64,000 bases of DNA from Lagopus muta (lineage: Eukaryota; Chordata; Aves; Galliformes; Phasianidae): positions 62,001 through 126,000 of the forward strand of contig NC_064468.1 in assembly GCF_023343835.1 (NCBI RefSeq), read 5' to 3'. This document shows positions 1-8,934 of this stretch, one piece after another. The notes beneath the pieces were generated by a model that saw nothing but the letters and a program-made list of their open reading frames with translations, did no database searches and was not told where the DNA came from. The stretch's first letter is position 1. The number at the start of each line of letters is the position of its first letter. Made by a program: the position numbers and the translations under genes.

Positions 1-1233
1 ACGACGGCCACGTTCTGCCCGTCCCGCAGGCAGCCGGAGAGCATGGACACGGTGCTCTGGATGCCGGTCTTCACGCTCTCCCAGCTCACGGCGGCGCCTG
101 CGGCCGCTCTGCTGTATCTCAGCGGCTCCAACTTCCTGTGCACTGAAAGATGTGAGGGACAGAATTGACGGCAGGGTTGGTTTCCCACAGGCGCTTCCCT
201 AGAAGAGCTGCTGGTGGACCTCAGCCGGAATGGCCCCGCGTTTGGACAGGCTCCTCAGAGGGGGAGCTTTGCTGGTGGGCACAGAGGTGGTGGCCGTCGG
301 CCCCGTCCACGCAGCCGGAAGCAGCGGAATCCCCCCTCCTACCTGGCAGGGGCTCCCTGCGGGCCTTGAGGTGGTGCGTGGCCATGAGGTTGGCGGCCAG
401 GTGGAACACGGGCCACCGCAGAGTCACGGTCCCGTCCTCGGTCCAGACGTCTTTGGAGACGGTGTCAAAGGAGCCGAAGGTGGGAATCCAGACCCCCTGT
501 GGGCGGAAGAGAAAAGCAGGGCAGAAGGGTTACGGGCCGGCCAGGGGGAAGAGGCGCAGGGGCTCCGACGCAGGGACAGAGCTCAGGAGCCTCTGCCGCC
601 GCTCAGAGGCACGAGCCGGGGCGTGGGAACGGCTTTGGGAAGGGCCGCACGGCGCTCTCCTGCCCCTCGCCCTCCCAGATGCGGCACAGCAGGCGGGGTG
701 GAAGCGGCCTCGCAGGATCCAGAGGCTTCCAGAGAGTGGCATCGGCCCCGAGATCCGACAGCGCCCGGCACGAGGGATCGTGCGTCTGCAGGGAGCCCGT
801 GGGACGCCCAGGAGAGAAGTGCGGGGGGAGTCTCCCGCTGCGTATGCAGGGGAAGCCTCAGAGGAAGCCCAGGCCGGACGGGGAGAGGAGGAACCGCCGG
901 CCAACGCACCTTGTGTGCCACGAGCTGCTCCCGGACGTAGGCGGCCACCGCGTCCCAGACGGCGACTCGCACTGCAGGACAGAGGAAAAGCAGGTCACGC
1001 TCCGATCCGCCGCTGCCCGGCGCCCCTCCGGCTGCCAGGCGGGAGCGGGGCGGCAGAGCGATGCGCCGTCTCTGCACCAAGGGCGGCCGCAGCCCCGCTC
1101 CAAGCTGGCCGCAGCCCTGCACACCTTTGCTGTTCGTGTCCATGGGTCTGGAGGCGCGCCCCGCTGCGGGGCCGGCCTCGCTCCTCCTGTTCCGCCTCGT
1201 GCCGGCGGCTCGCTCCTCGTTCGCGCCAGCCAT
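1..1233 (-). CDS. CCDC81-like HU-domain protein, copy 1 (5' exons only; continues beyond window start)
   Basis: Four exons are visible on the minus strand: 1233-1125 (ATG at 1231-1233), 971-910, 496-343 and 142-1, the last cut by the window edge. Exons 2 and 3 join to VAVWDAVAAYVREQL and then GVWIPTFGSFDTVSKDVW, the first HU-type domain of the CCDC81 family. Exon 4 begins the second HU-type domain. Each intron has GT and AG ends, and phases match the two complete copies. The exon 1 to 3 translation is identical to copies 2 and 3. CCDC81 family members are reported at centrosomes, centriolar satellites or cilia; a role here is inferred. Only the first four of eight exons are inside the window, so an intact 3' half cannot be judged. 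Confidence 0.8.
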
Positions 1234-1312
1234 GCTGGAGCTCCTCCTGCGGACGCGTCTGCTCTCGGACAGATGCTCCTCCAGGATGCGGGACCCGCCG
1301 CCGCGCTCCGCC

Positions 1313-1358
1313 TTTATACCCCCCTGGGCGCCCGTGTCACAAACGTTGTCGCGGCGAC
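1313..1358 (-). promoter_or_regulatory. TATA box and X-box-like site of CCDC81-like copy 1
   Basis: TATAAA lies on the minus strand at 1318-1313, about 80 bp before the ATG, so transcription probably starts near 1287. At 1345-1358 the minus strand reads GTCGCCGCGACAAC, one mismatch from the RFX X-box consensus GTNRCC-N(0-3)-RGYAAC. A half CRE (TGACG) lies just upstream. The block is CpG rich. Confidence 0.6.
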
Positions 1359-1492
1359 GCCATGACGGTGCGGCCGGTGCTGGCCGCTGCCCATTGTGAT
1401 GCTGGCGGCGGCAGCTGCTGCCCGGCCCGGCTGGGAGTGCCGGCCCCCCTCTGCCTGCTCTCCCTTCGTTCCTCTGCTCGCCATGCCATCGG

Positions 1493-1622
1493 CATCCTCA
1501 GCAGCCCTGTGCTCCAGACCCCTCACCACTTTCGTTGCCCTTCTCTGCACACTGGGGCCTCAACATCTTTCCTGCAGTGAGGGGCCCAAAACTGAACACA
1601 GCGTTCGAGGTGTGGCCTCTAC
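1493..1622 (-). mobile_element. CR1 LINE fragment (C-terminal ORF2 part) upstream of CCDC81-like copy 1
   Basis: On the minus strand the frame reads VLGPSLQE, then a stop, then [16 protein letters not shown], the conserved end of CR1 ORF2. It also matches the intact stretch inside the long CR1 copies at about 54680-54800. The fragment is in the same orientation as the CCDC81-like gene and ends about 130 bp upstream of its X-box. Both ends are truncated. Confidence 0.75.
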
Positions 1623-3207
1623 GGGTCCCCATGGCACCCTATGGATACTTATGGCACCCAAGGGTGGACTAGGGAGCCTCGTAGGTCCGCATGGCACCCT
1701 ATAAATCCTAATGCATCCCTAAGGCACCCTACAGGTCCCCATAGCACTCTATGGATCCTAATGGGTCCCCCTGGTACCCTAAGGATCCTAATGGGTCCCT
1801 AAAGCACCCTACAGGACACCATGTCACCCTGAGGATCCCAAAGGGTCTCTAAAGCACCCTATGGCTTTCCCTGGCACCCTATGGATCCTAATGGTTCTCC
1901 AAAACACCCAATGGGTCCCCGTGGCACCCTATGGGTCCTAACAGGTTCCCCTGGCACCCTATGGATGCTAAAGGGTCCCTAAGACACCCTATGGATCCCT
2001 ATGGGTCCCCATGGCACCCTAAGGGTCCTAATAGGTCTCTAAGTCACCCTACGGTCCCCATAGCACCCTACGGATTCTAATGGTCCATAAGGCACCCGGA
2101 GGATCCTAACGGGACCCTATGGCACCCCATGGATCCTAGTGGGTCCCCATGGCACCCTATGGATCCGAATGGGTCCCTATGGCACCCTATGGATCGTAAT
2201 AGTTCCCTAAGGCACCCTAGAAGTCCCCATGGCACCCCATGGATTCTAATGGATCCCCATGGCACCCTATGAATCCTAGTGGGTCCCTAAGACACCCTAT
2301 GGGTCACCATGGTACCATATTGATCCTAACCGGTTCCCCTGGAACCGTATGAATCCTAATGGGTCACCATATTACCCTATGAATCCTAATGGGTCCCTTA
2401 GGCACCCTATGGGTCCTAATGGGTCCCTGAGGCACACTACTGTCCCCATAGCACCCTATGGAACCTAATGGGTTTCTAAGACACCCTATGGGTCCTAATG
2501 GGTCCCTAAGGCATCCTACGGATCCCTAAGGCACCCTATGGATCCTAATGGGCCTCCATGGCACCCTATGGTATGCTAGTGGCTGCCTAAGGCATCCTAT
2601 GTGTCCCCATGGCATCCTACGGATCCTAATGGGTTGCGAACGCCCCCTTCGGGTCCCCATGGCAGCCTACGGATGCTAATAGGTCCCCAAGGCATTCTAT
2701 GGGTTCCTATGCACCCTAAGGATCCTAATAGGTTCCCTTGGCACCCCATGGATCCTAATGGCTCCCTAAGGCACCCTACAGGTCCCCATGGCACCCTATG
2801 GATCCTAATGGGACCCTAAAGCACCCTAAGGGTCCCCATTACACCCTATGGATCCTAGTGGTTCCCTAAGGCACCCTACATTTCCCTGTGGCACCCTATA
2901 AATCCAAACAATTCCCTAAGGCACCCTAGAGGTCCTAAGGCGCCTGATGGGTCCTAATGCTCCTAAGGCACCCTGAGGATCCTTATGGGACCTTATGGCA
3001 CCCTGTGGATCATAGTGGGTCCCTAAGGCATCCAATGGATACTATTGGGTACCTAAGGCACCCTAGAGTCCCCGTGGCACCCTATGGATCCTAATGGGTC
3101 TCCATGGCAACCTATGGTATGCTAGTGGCTCCTTAAGGCACCCTATGGGTCCCCATGGCGCCCTATGTATCCTAATGGGTTGCGAACGCCCCCTACGGGT
3201 CCCCATG
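1622..3207. repeat. Decamer-built satellite, array 1 (C-rich strand on plus)
   Basis: Tandem degenerate units such as ATGGATCCTAAT-GGGTCCCTAAGGCACCC. On the minus strand they resolve into 10-bp modules starting with GG (GGATCCATAG, GGTGCCATGG, GGACCCATTA). No gene is visible; open frames here are by-products of the repeat. It is about 525 bp shorter than the equivalent array at 27684-29792, the difference lying near 2520-2600. Confidence 0.9.
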
Positions 3208-3447
3208 TGTTGCAGTATGCGCCCGTTCTGCTCCCCGGGGAGACTGCAGCTTGGCCAGTTACTGAGGTGACACCACTGTGATGAGCAGCAAATGGCGTTT
3301 ATTACACGTATTCACTAGCTTATATAGCCTAAGTGCTTCGTTTATGCCCCTAAGGGCACGAACCACCCATCTATCATAGAGCAGGGAGAGGGCCTAACGC
3401 GTCACACCCCGCGGGGGGGTCTCGCAGCCTCGCAGTTGCTGACAACA
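3208..3447 (-). repeat. 3' LTR of endogenous retrovirus copy 1
   Basis: 240 bp with TGTTG/CAACA termini. On the minus strand it carries a TATATAA promoter motif and an AATAAA signal followed by a short R/U5-like stretch. Hand alignment to the other LTR gives about 16 differences, roughly half of them in the first 40 bp at the plus-strand left end. Confidence 0.85.
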
Positions 3448-3461
3448 TCTCCCCCCTCTCC
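3448..3461 (-). other. Polypurine tract
   Basis: On the minus strand GGAGAGGGGGGAGA directly precedes the TG of the 3' LTR, as expected for the plus-strand primer of a retrovirus. Confidence 0.75.
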
Positions 3462-4323
3462 ATGCTCAAGAAAGTCTACTACAACTCAAGAGGACCCTAA
3501 CCCGTACACCCCAAAATCCCCGCACTGCGCCTATACATGCCATTGTCCTCTCGGTTAAGCTTTGCCCCGTTACATCCCGATTCGCAAAATAATCCTACCC
3601 TAATAACTCTATAACCTATTAACCTAATGACAACCTCCTAACTTAATTATCCTAATGTCTTCAACCATACTTATATATGTAATATACCCATAAGTATGAA
3701 GCGTGTTAATATTAGACTTAGTGCAACTATAACCGAATATAGAATAGAGTTAAGCAGAGTTAAACATTCCCGTCGCTTTGATGGACCATCTCAGAAGCAC
3801 TTCCCGTCAGTGGTGTTCTCCGTCCTTCTTTGCTCTCAGATGTGATGTCTCTCTCTTGTGTCGTGGTGAACAGTGATCAAGGTTTTCTGTCCATTATCTC
3901 TGACGCGTTTTAGCAGTTGGTACAAACCCTCATGTTGCAGAAGCTTCCTTACCAAAGCGAAATTCATTCCACTTGGAGTAGGTGATAGGTCTTGAATCAC
4001 CGTGTAGGTAGCCTGCAAGAACTGATGTGATGTTACCGACACTTAACAATTAAAGCCTACGATACTGGTGAAGTTATAGACAAAGAGATTAGAGATTACT
4101 GATTAGAGTGATTGCTGATAGCTCTAGTGGCACTACCTATGCCCAATATATACCAACATTGTCTCAGGTACCTGTTGGAACGTACTTCAAAAATAACAAA
4201 CGTCTGTTCAGTATCAAGGCAGATGTCTCAAGCCTTGAGAGCATTGCTCTCACAAACCCGCTGTATGGAATTGCTTGTTCTCCAGGCCTCAATCTGGCCA
4301 CCTGTCCATGAAGGGAACCCATT
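3462..4323 (-). other. Unrecognised 3' internal region of the endogenous retrovirus
   Basis: AT-richer DNA between the gag remnant and the polypurine tract. Short frames exist (for example 4042-3836 on the minus strand, about 68 codons), but none matches a pol or env motif that I recognise. It is probably untranslated or decayed retroviral sequence. The second copy at 30047-30908 is almost identical apart from a 2-bp difference near 3747. Confidence 0.5.
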
Positions 4324-6003
4324 CTAATGCCTACACTTAAAGCACGGGCCTTTATCCCTTTCTTCCCCGACCCGAGTAGCTGACATCACCGTGGTCTTAA
4401 CCGCAGAACTAACCGAAGCGGCCATTCCCTGCATGGCGGCTGCTAGTCCCTCATAAGTTAATGGTGTGGCCCTCTGATGATCTAACACATACTTAATAAG
4501 CTCCCCTGGGGTAGTTAGAGTTCCCGGCGCTGCTCTGATGATTTGCTGGATGTCTGGCAACGATTTCTGCTTAAGACAATCCATTATGACTGGGGATTGG
4601 ACCTCCCGTGGGAGATCAGATCCCTCCACTGCACGGATTCGCAAAGTCAGAAAATGACTCAGAGGGGCCCTGCTTGATGTCTGCCCACGGAAGCACAGGT
4701 TCCGCAACCTTAGCCAATTCTCGCAGGGCTTGAAGGGCCGCAGTTGTAACGGCTGCCAGCTCTCCTGCTCTAAGCAATGTTGCTTTGCCCTCCGGGGATC
4801 CCACCATTCCATCTGCCAGGCCCTGAAGACGTGCAAGATTAGTTCTATCGCCTCTGCGCTGGCCGTTGGCTGGATGGTGGGGGTCACGGGTGGCAGCAGC
4901 CACCACAGCTTGAAGTAGTCTATTCCATTCATCATACCACAGGGTGTATTGTACAGGCTCAAGAATAACATGCATAAGGTTCACCACATCGTGTGGCAAG
5001 AGACTAGAAGCCATGAGAGCTTCCACCGCTGCCATGGTAACAGGGGAATGCAGACCTTTGCTTTTAACTAAATCCGAGAGGCGAGTAATCGCTTTGGAAT
5101 CCAAAGGAGTCCAAGCTGCACCCTCTGGTTTTACCACCACCGGGAGAGTAAGCGCGGTACCTGCCGGATCTGCAGCCCGTATGTCTTCTCTCACACGAGC
5201 CCAATCAGTGAGGGTAGGCGGGCCCCATGGAGCTGTCGATATGGGACCACGCCCCTCCTGAGCGGACCCCGGGGCCATCCCCGTCGGAACGCCCCCCCCA
5301 CAGCAAAGCGGCGCGGGACAATCCACGCCCCTCAGGGGGTGGCCGCCATAGCAAGCGGAATCGGGCAGTAGGTGAGTCCCGCCCCCGCTGCCGCATTCCA
5401 CAGGTCGCACCACAACTCCTCCAGACATCTCTCCCTCTCCAAGGACCCTCTTATCAGCTGTGCCAGAAGTTATACCGCATTCCTCCGCAGGCCCCCCTCC
5501 CCCTTTATCTTTGAAGGGCTTAAGTGAAGGATATAAGCTGCAAGCCGGGTAAGGAGGTGGGTCCTCCTCTTTATGGTGTGATTGTTCCTGCTCCGCTTCG
5601 TTCTTCTTTATCCCCAGGGTCGTTGTTTCTGGTGGGGCCGAAGGAGTCAGCGCCATCTTGCCCTCCAGCGAACCTGTAGGGGAGACAAGACCCCCCCCGG
5701 CCCTAACCCCAGCAGATCCCTAGCACGGTCACCTGCAATCTTCTCCTCTTTCGCTTTCCTAAGAGCTGTCAAAATTAATCCCCACACTTTAAACTCCGCA
5801 ACTTTTTGAGTGGACATTGCCCTCTGTGAGAGCACAGCAGTAAATGAATCCCAATTATCAGGATCATATAAGTCAGAAGGGGATGATAATAGCCCCTCCT
5901 TCTCCAGCAACGAGAGTGTCGCTGAAACCTCCTTCTTAGAAGGAACATTTTTCCCGCAATAAATTTTGCATGCATGAAGAATCACCTTTATGACGGCTTC
6001 CAT
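4324..6003 (-). pseudogene. gag: Broken gag polyprotein remnant (matrix, PPPY region, capsid, start of nucleocapsid), copy 1
   Basis: The matrix part starts at the ATG at 6003 (MEAVIKV) and stays open to 5647. The frame then shifts: a second frame from about 5656 carries a PPPY late-domain motif (near 5550) and most of the capsid (TDWARVRE to [10 protein letters not shown]) and stops at 4616. A third frame from about 4630 to 4324 carries the capsid end ([21 protein letters not shown]). It stops just inside the first nucleocapsid zinc knuckle, with only the CFKC pair present. The two frameshifts and the missing nucleocapsid make the reading frame non-functional as it stands. Relationship to alpharetroviral Gag is clear from the order and character of these motifs. 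Confidence 0.85.
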
Positions 6004-6203
6004 AACGCCTCTGGCCGAACGTATGTCTGGCCTTCTCCTGCCGTTTCCCCTAGTGCCAGAGGGATCCTGGCTCCTTTTCCCGAGCCTCCTGCCTGACAAG
6101 GAGTAATGCGCACTCCTCCCCGTCCCTGGGCTTCCACCACTCCGCGGATTTGAATTTACCGCTCTGCAGTGGGATCCTACAGAACAGCTGACTCACCCCC
6201 AGG

Positions 6204-6228
6204 TATCACGGCGGTCGGGGTCAACACT
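6204..6228 (-). other. Primer-binding-site-like sequence
   Basis: Just inside the 5' LTR the minus strand reads TGTTGACCCCGAC followed by CGCCGTGAT. This resembles the tRNA-Trp-type primer site used by alpharetroviruses, with a substitution and a short insertion. Confidence 0.5.
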
Positions 6229-6468
6229 TGTTGCAGTAAACGCCCGTTCCGCTTCCCTGGGAGACCGTAGCTGGGCCAACTACTGAGGTGACACCAATGT
6301 GATGAGCAGCAAATGGCGTTTATTACACGTATACACTAGCTTATATAGCCTAAGTGCTTCGTTTACGCCCCTAAGGGCACGAACCACCCATCTATCATAG
6401 AGCAGGGAGAGGGCCTAACGCGTCACACCCCGCGGGGGGATCTCGCAGTCTCACAGTTGCTGACAACA
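6229..6468 (-). repeat. 5' LTR of endogenous retrovirus copy 1
   Basis: 240 bp, in the same orientation as the 3208-3447 LTR. It has the TATATAA and AATAAA motifs on the minus strand and ends in CAACA. Only a 3-bp ATG is shared by the two flanks, so no 6-bp target duplication is seen. Confidence 0.85.
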
Positions 6469-7022
6469 ATGGTGTCCCTATGTGTCCATGTGGGGTCCCT
6501 ATGGGGTCTCTCTGCCGTCTGTGTTCCTATGGGGCCTCCATGGCGTCTCCAATGGGTTTCTCTGTGTCCCTGTGGTCCCTATGAGGTCCCTACGTGTCCC
6601 TATGGGGTCTTGCGGGGTCTCTTTCTGTCCCCATGGGGTCCCTATGGGGTCTCCCTCTGTCTCTATGTGGCCTCTGTGTGTCCATACGTGTCCCTCTGGG
6701 GTCCCTAATGGGTCCCTATGGGGTCCCTGCGTGTCCCTATGGGGCCTCTATGGAGTCTCCAATGGGTCTCTCTGAGTCCCAGTGGGGTCCCTATGTGCCC
6801 CTTTGTGTCCCTATGGGTCCCTATGGAGTCTCTCTGTGTCCCTTTTGGGTCTCTGTGGGGTCTCTCTGTGTCCCTCTGTGTCCCTATCGGGTCCCTATGT
6901 GTCCCTCTTGGTCCCTGTGGGGTCCCTATGGGGTCAGTGCGTGTCCCTATGGGGTTCCTATGTGCCTGTGTGTGTCTCTATGAGGTGCCTGTGGCGTGTC
7001 TGTGTGCCCCTGTGGGGACCCT
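6469..7022. repeat. Second-type minisatellite (GGGGTCCCTATG family)
   Basis: Degenerate units of about 20-21 bp, such as TCCCTATGGGGTCTCTCTGTG. They are related to, but distinct from, the main satellite: they lack GGATCC and CCTAAG modules. Long open frames through this block are repeat artefacts. Confidence 0.85.
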
Positions 7023-7630
7023 GCAAGCAGCAGAGCGCAGAGAGAACCGCGCTCCCTGTTTTCCCCTCTTGCCGACGCTGCTCTCTTTCTCCCCCGGCTC
7101 CTCACCGGCTCAGTGCTGCAGGTTCGCCGTCCTTCGCGACGCTTCGCTCCTCGCACGAACGCCAAGTCAACCCGCCCCGAGCCGGCGCTCCGAGTCCCGG
7201 GGCCGCGCCACAGGGCCCCGCTCCTCTCCCGCGCCGCCGCCTCCTGGCGTCGCGACGCGATGACGTCACTCGACGGGGACGGCGCCGTCGCTATGGAGAC
7301 GCCGCCGCGCAAGCGCCGTCGCCGCGGGGGCGGCTTCCCGCGCAGCAACGAGGGAGGCTCGCCGTCGCCACGGCAACGCGGCCGCACGAAGCCCCCGGGG
7401 GCGAACGGAGAGCCGTCAGGGATGGGGTGCGGAGGCGCGGGAGCGAGCGGGGCAGGGCGGAGCTCCGGGGATGGCGGCCGGGAGTGGGGCTGCGGGGGGG
7501 AGATCCGCAGGGAGATGCGGCGAGGGGAAGGTGGGGGAGGGGCGGGGAGGGAGGGAGGGAGGAAGGGAAGGGGTGCAGAGAGGTGGGGGGAGGGAGGGGG
7601 GAGAAGGGAGGGCTGGTGGTGACAGGACAA
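7023..7630. promoter_or_regulatory. CpG-island-like promoter with CRE and X-box, copy 1
   Basis: Dense CpG DNA holds a full palindromic CRE, TGACGTCA, at 7261-7268. At 7364-7377 GTCGCCACGGCAAC fits the RFX X-box consensus at every position, with a 2-bp spacer. On the minus strand a splice-donor-like GAGCCG/GTGAGG lies near 7110, so a leftward transcript with a first exon around 7110-7250 is possible. On the plus strand an ATG at 7260 opens a basic frame (METPPRKRRRR) that leads to no obvious donor. I cannot name a gene served by this promoter; it may be orphaned. Confidence 0.5.
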
Positions 7631-7639
7631 GGGGAACGG

Positions 7640-8160
7640 CTTAAACTGAGCCAGGGGAGGTTGAGGTCAGATGGGAGGGAGGAGGAAGTTTTTCCCCCCG
7701 AGGGCGGTGAGGCACTGGCACAGGCTGCCCAAGGAGGCTGTGGGTGCCGCAGCCCTGCAGGCGGTGGAGGCCAGGCTGGATGTGGCTCTGGGCAGCCTGG
7801 GCTGCTGGTTGGCGACCTGCACGCAGCAGGGGGTTGGAAGCAGGTGAGCGGTGCGGGGCTTTGCAGCTGGTCAGGGGGCTGCAAAGGCAGGCTGAGGGAG
7901 CTGGGCTTGTTCAGCCTGGAGGAAAGAAGGCTGCGGGGTGAGCTCCCTGCAGCCTGCAGCAGCTCAAGGGAGCCTGCAGACAGGAGGGGAGGGAAGTCTG
8001 GGGAAGGGGAGATGGCAGCAGGACGAGGGGAAATGGTTTGGAGTGGAGGGAGGGGAGATGGAGGTTGGACGTCAGGGGGAAGTTCTGCACCGAGAGATGG
8101 AGAGGGGCTGGAACAGCTGCCCAGAGAGGCTGTGGATGCAGAGCAACTGTCCTGTGATGT
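7640..8160 (+). mobile_element. Two CR1 LINE 3' fragments
   Basis: 7640-7840 matches the CR1 3' untranslated pattern (GTGAGGCACTGGCACAGGCT, then CAGGCTGGATGTGGCTCTGG). 7880-8160 starts again in the CR1 frame [19 protein letters not shown] and runs into a second, more diverged 3' region. Both are truncated and non-coding. The block recurs at 34184-34704 and, inverted, at 63590-64000. Confidence 0.7.
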
Positions 8161-8792
8161 TGGGTGGTTTCCTTTCAGCTGTGTGTGTGCATCGGTGCCA
8201 GGCTGTCTGTGCGGAATCCTTCTCTTGTGGCCTCAGGCAGCAATCCGGGGGGCCCAAGTTTCAGCGCTGAAGGGAAGCAGTGAGCAGCTCAGTTCCTTCT
8301 GTCCTCGCAGGCCGTGCCTTCTGCCAGCTGCTTTCTCCTTTTGTGGCCTTCTGGGGTTTGATCGATGGCTGGAAGTGGGAGCCGAGTGGGAATTCTGAGA
8401 GGGGATCCTTGGGACGATGGCTGCCAGCACCAGGTATGGCGTGCAGAACTCAGGAGGGCGGTGAAGGTTTGCAAGGCTTCCTTTCGTATTCAGTTCTGGC
8501 CGAGGACTTGCTGCGTTGTTCCGGACGCCTTCTTCTCCGTTAAACTCCCAAAGGAACCTGGTGGCACGGATGCTGTGTGTGTTCCTGCTGGAAGCCGGCT
8601 GCTGCCTTGAGGATGGCGTCGTATCTGACCCATCTGCCGTGCTCCCGAGTCTCCTCGTGTCCTCAGAGAGCCCCAGTGCATCCATTCCGTCCGGGCTGCT
8701 TTATTCCCTGCTGAGACTGGAAGGGGCTTCAGAAAGCTCAGCACAACGGGCTGCTGCTCCAGCGTGGAAAGCAGAGAGCCCCCTCTGCGGGA
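8161..8792. other. Unassigned unique-looking DNA
   Basis: No splice-consistent gene, RNA gene or repeat was recognised. Short frames on both strands show no family motif. The block is present in three copies (34705-35336 and inverted 62958-63589), which reflects segment duplication rather than selection. Confidence 0.4.
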
Positions 8793-8887
8793 ATGGAACT
8801 CGATGATCTCGGGGGTCCCCTCCAACCCAAACCGTTCTATGATGCTGTGCTTTACAGACCCAGCCAGGTGAGAGAGCTGGGTGCCTG
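8793..8887 (+). mobile_element. CR1 3' tail with deletion junction
   Basis: GATGATCTCGGGGGTCCCCT and CCAACCCAAACCGTTCTATGA are a CR1 3' end. At 8883-8886 (GCCT) the sequence jumps straight to a second CR1 piece (GCGTTGGAAATGGGGCA-like). The other two copies hold about 1.4 kb between these points. Confidence 0.7.
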
Positions 8888-8934
8888 CGTTGGAAATGGG
8901 GCAGGGAGGTAAGCGTCCCCCTCTGCTCGGCATT

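Larger units (their letters stand above)
3208..6468 (-). mobile_element. Gag-only alpharetrovirus-type endogenous retrovirus, copy 1
   Basis: A complete LTR-bounded element in minus orientation. Two 240-bp LTRs (3208-3447 and 6229-6468) begin TGTTG and end CAACA. A primer-binding-like stretch follows the 5' LTR, then a broken gag (6003-4324), an unrecognised 3' segment (4323-3462) and a polypurine tract touching the 3' LTR. No pol or env is recognisable, so the element could only have moved with proteins supplied by a relative. At about 3.26 kb and gag-related it resembles known small chicken elements of the EAV or ART-CH type; that family assignment is tentative. The same breaks occur in the copy at 29793-33053, so it inserted before the segment duplicated. 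Confidence 0.85.
1..8886. repeat. Direct segmental duplication of 26062-36900
   Basis: Collinear with 26062-36900: offset 26061 over the CCDC81-like part, 26585 over the retrovirus and 26544 over the CpG and CR1 part. The steps are satellite length changes. A 1.4-kb deletion then ends the match. Confidence 0.92.

Noticed and set aside
165-1580. 471-codon open frame antisense to the CCDC81-like gene, intact in all three copies
   Set aside because: It runs across exons and introns of a better-supported gene in GC-rich DNA, has no splice or family support, and the copies are too similar to count as conservation.
3836-4042. Possible env or pol fragment in the retroviral 3' region
   Set aside because: No recognisable motif in a 68-codon frame.
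6782-8398. 538-codon plus-strand open frame
   Set aside because: It joins minisatellite, CpG DNA and CR1 debris in one frame; there is no domain and the composition follows the DNA.
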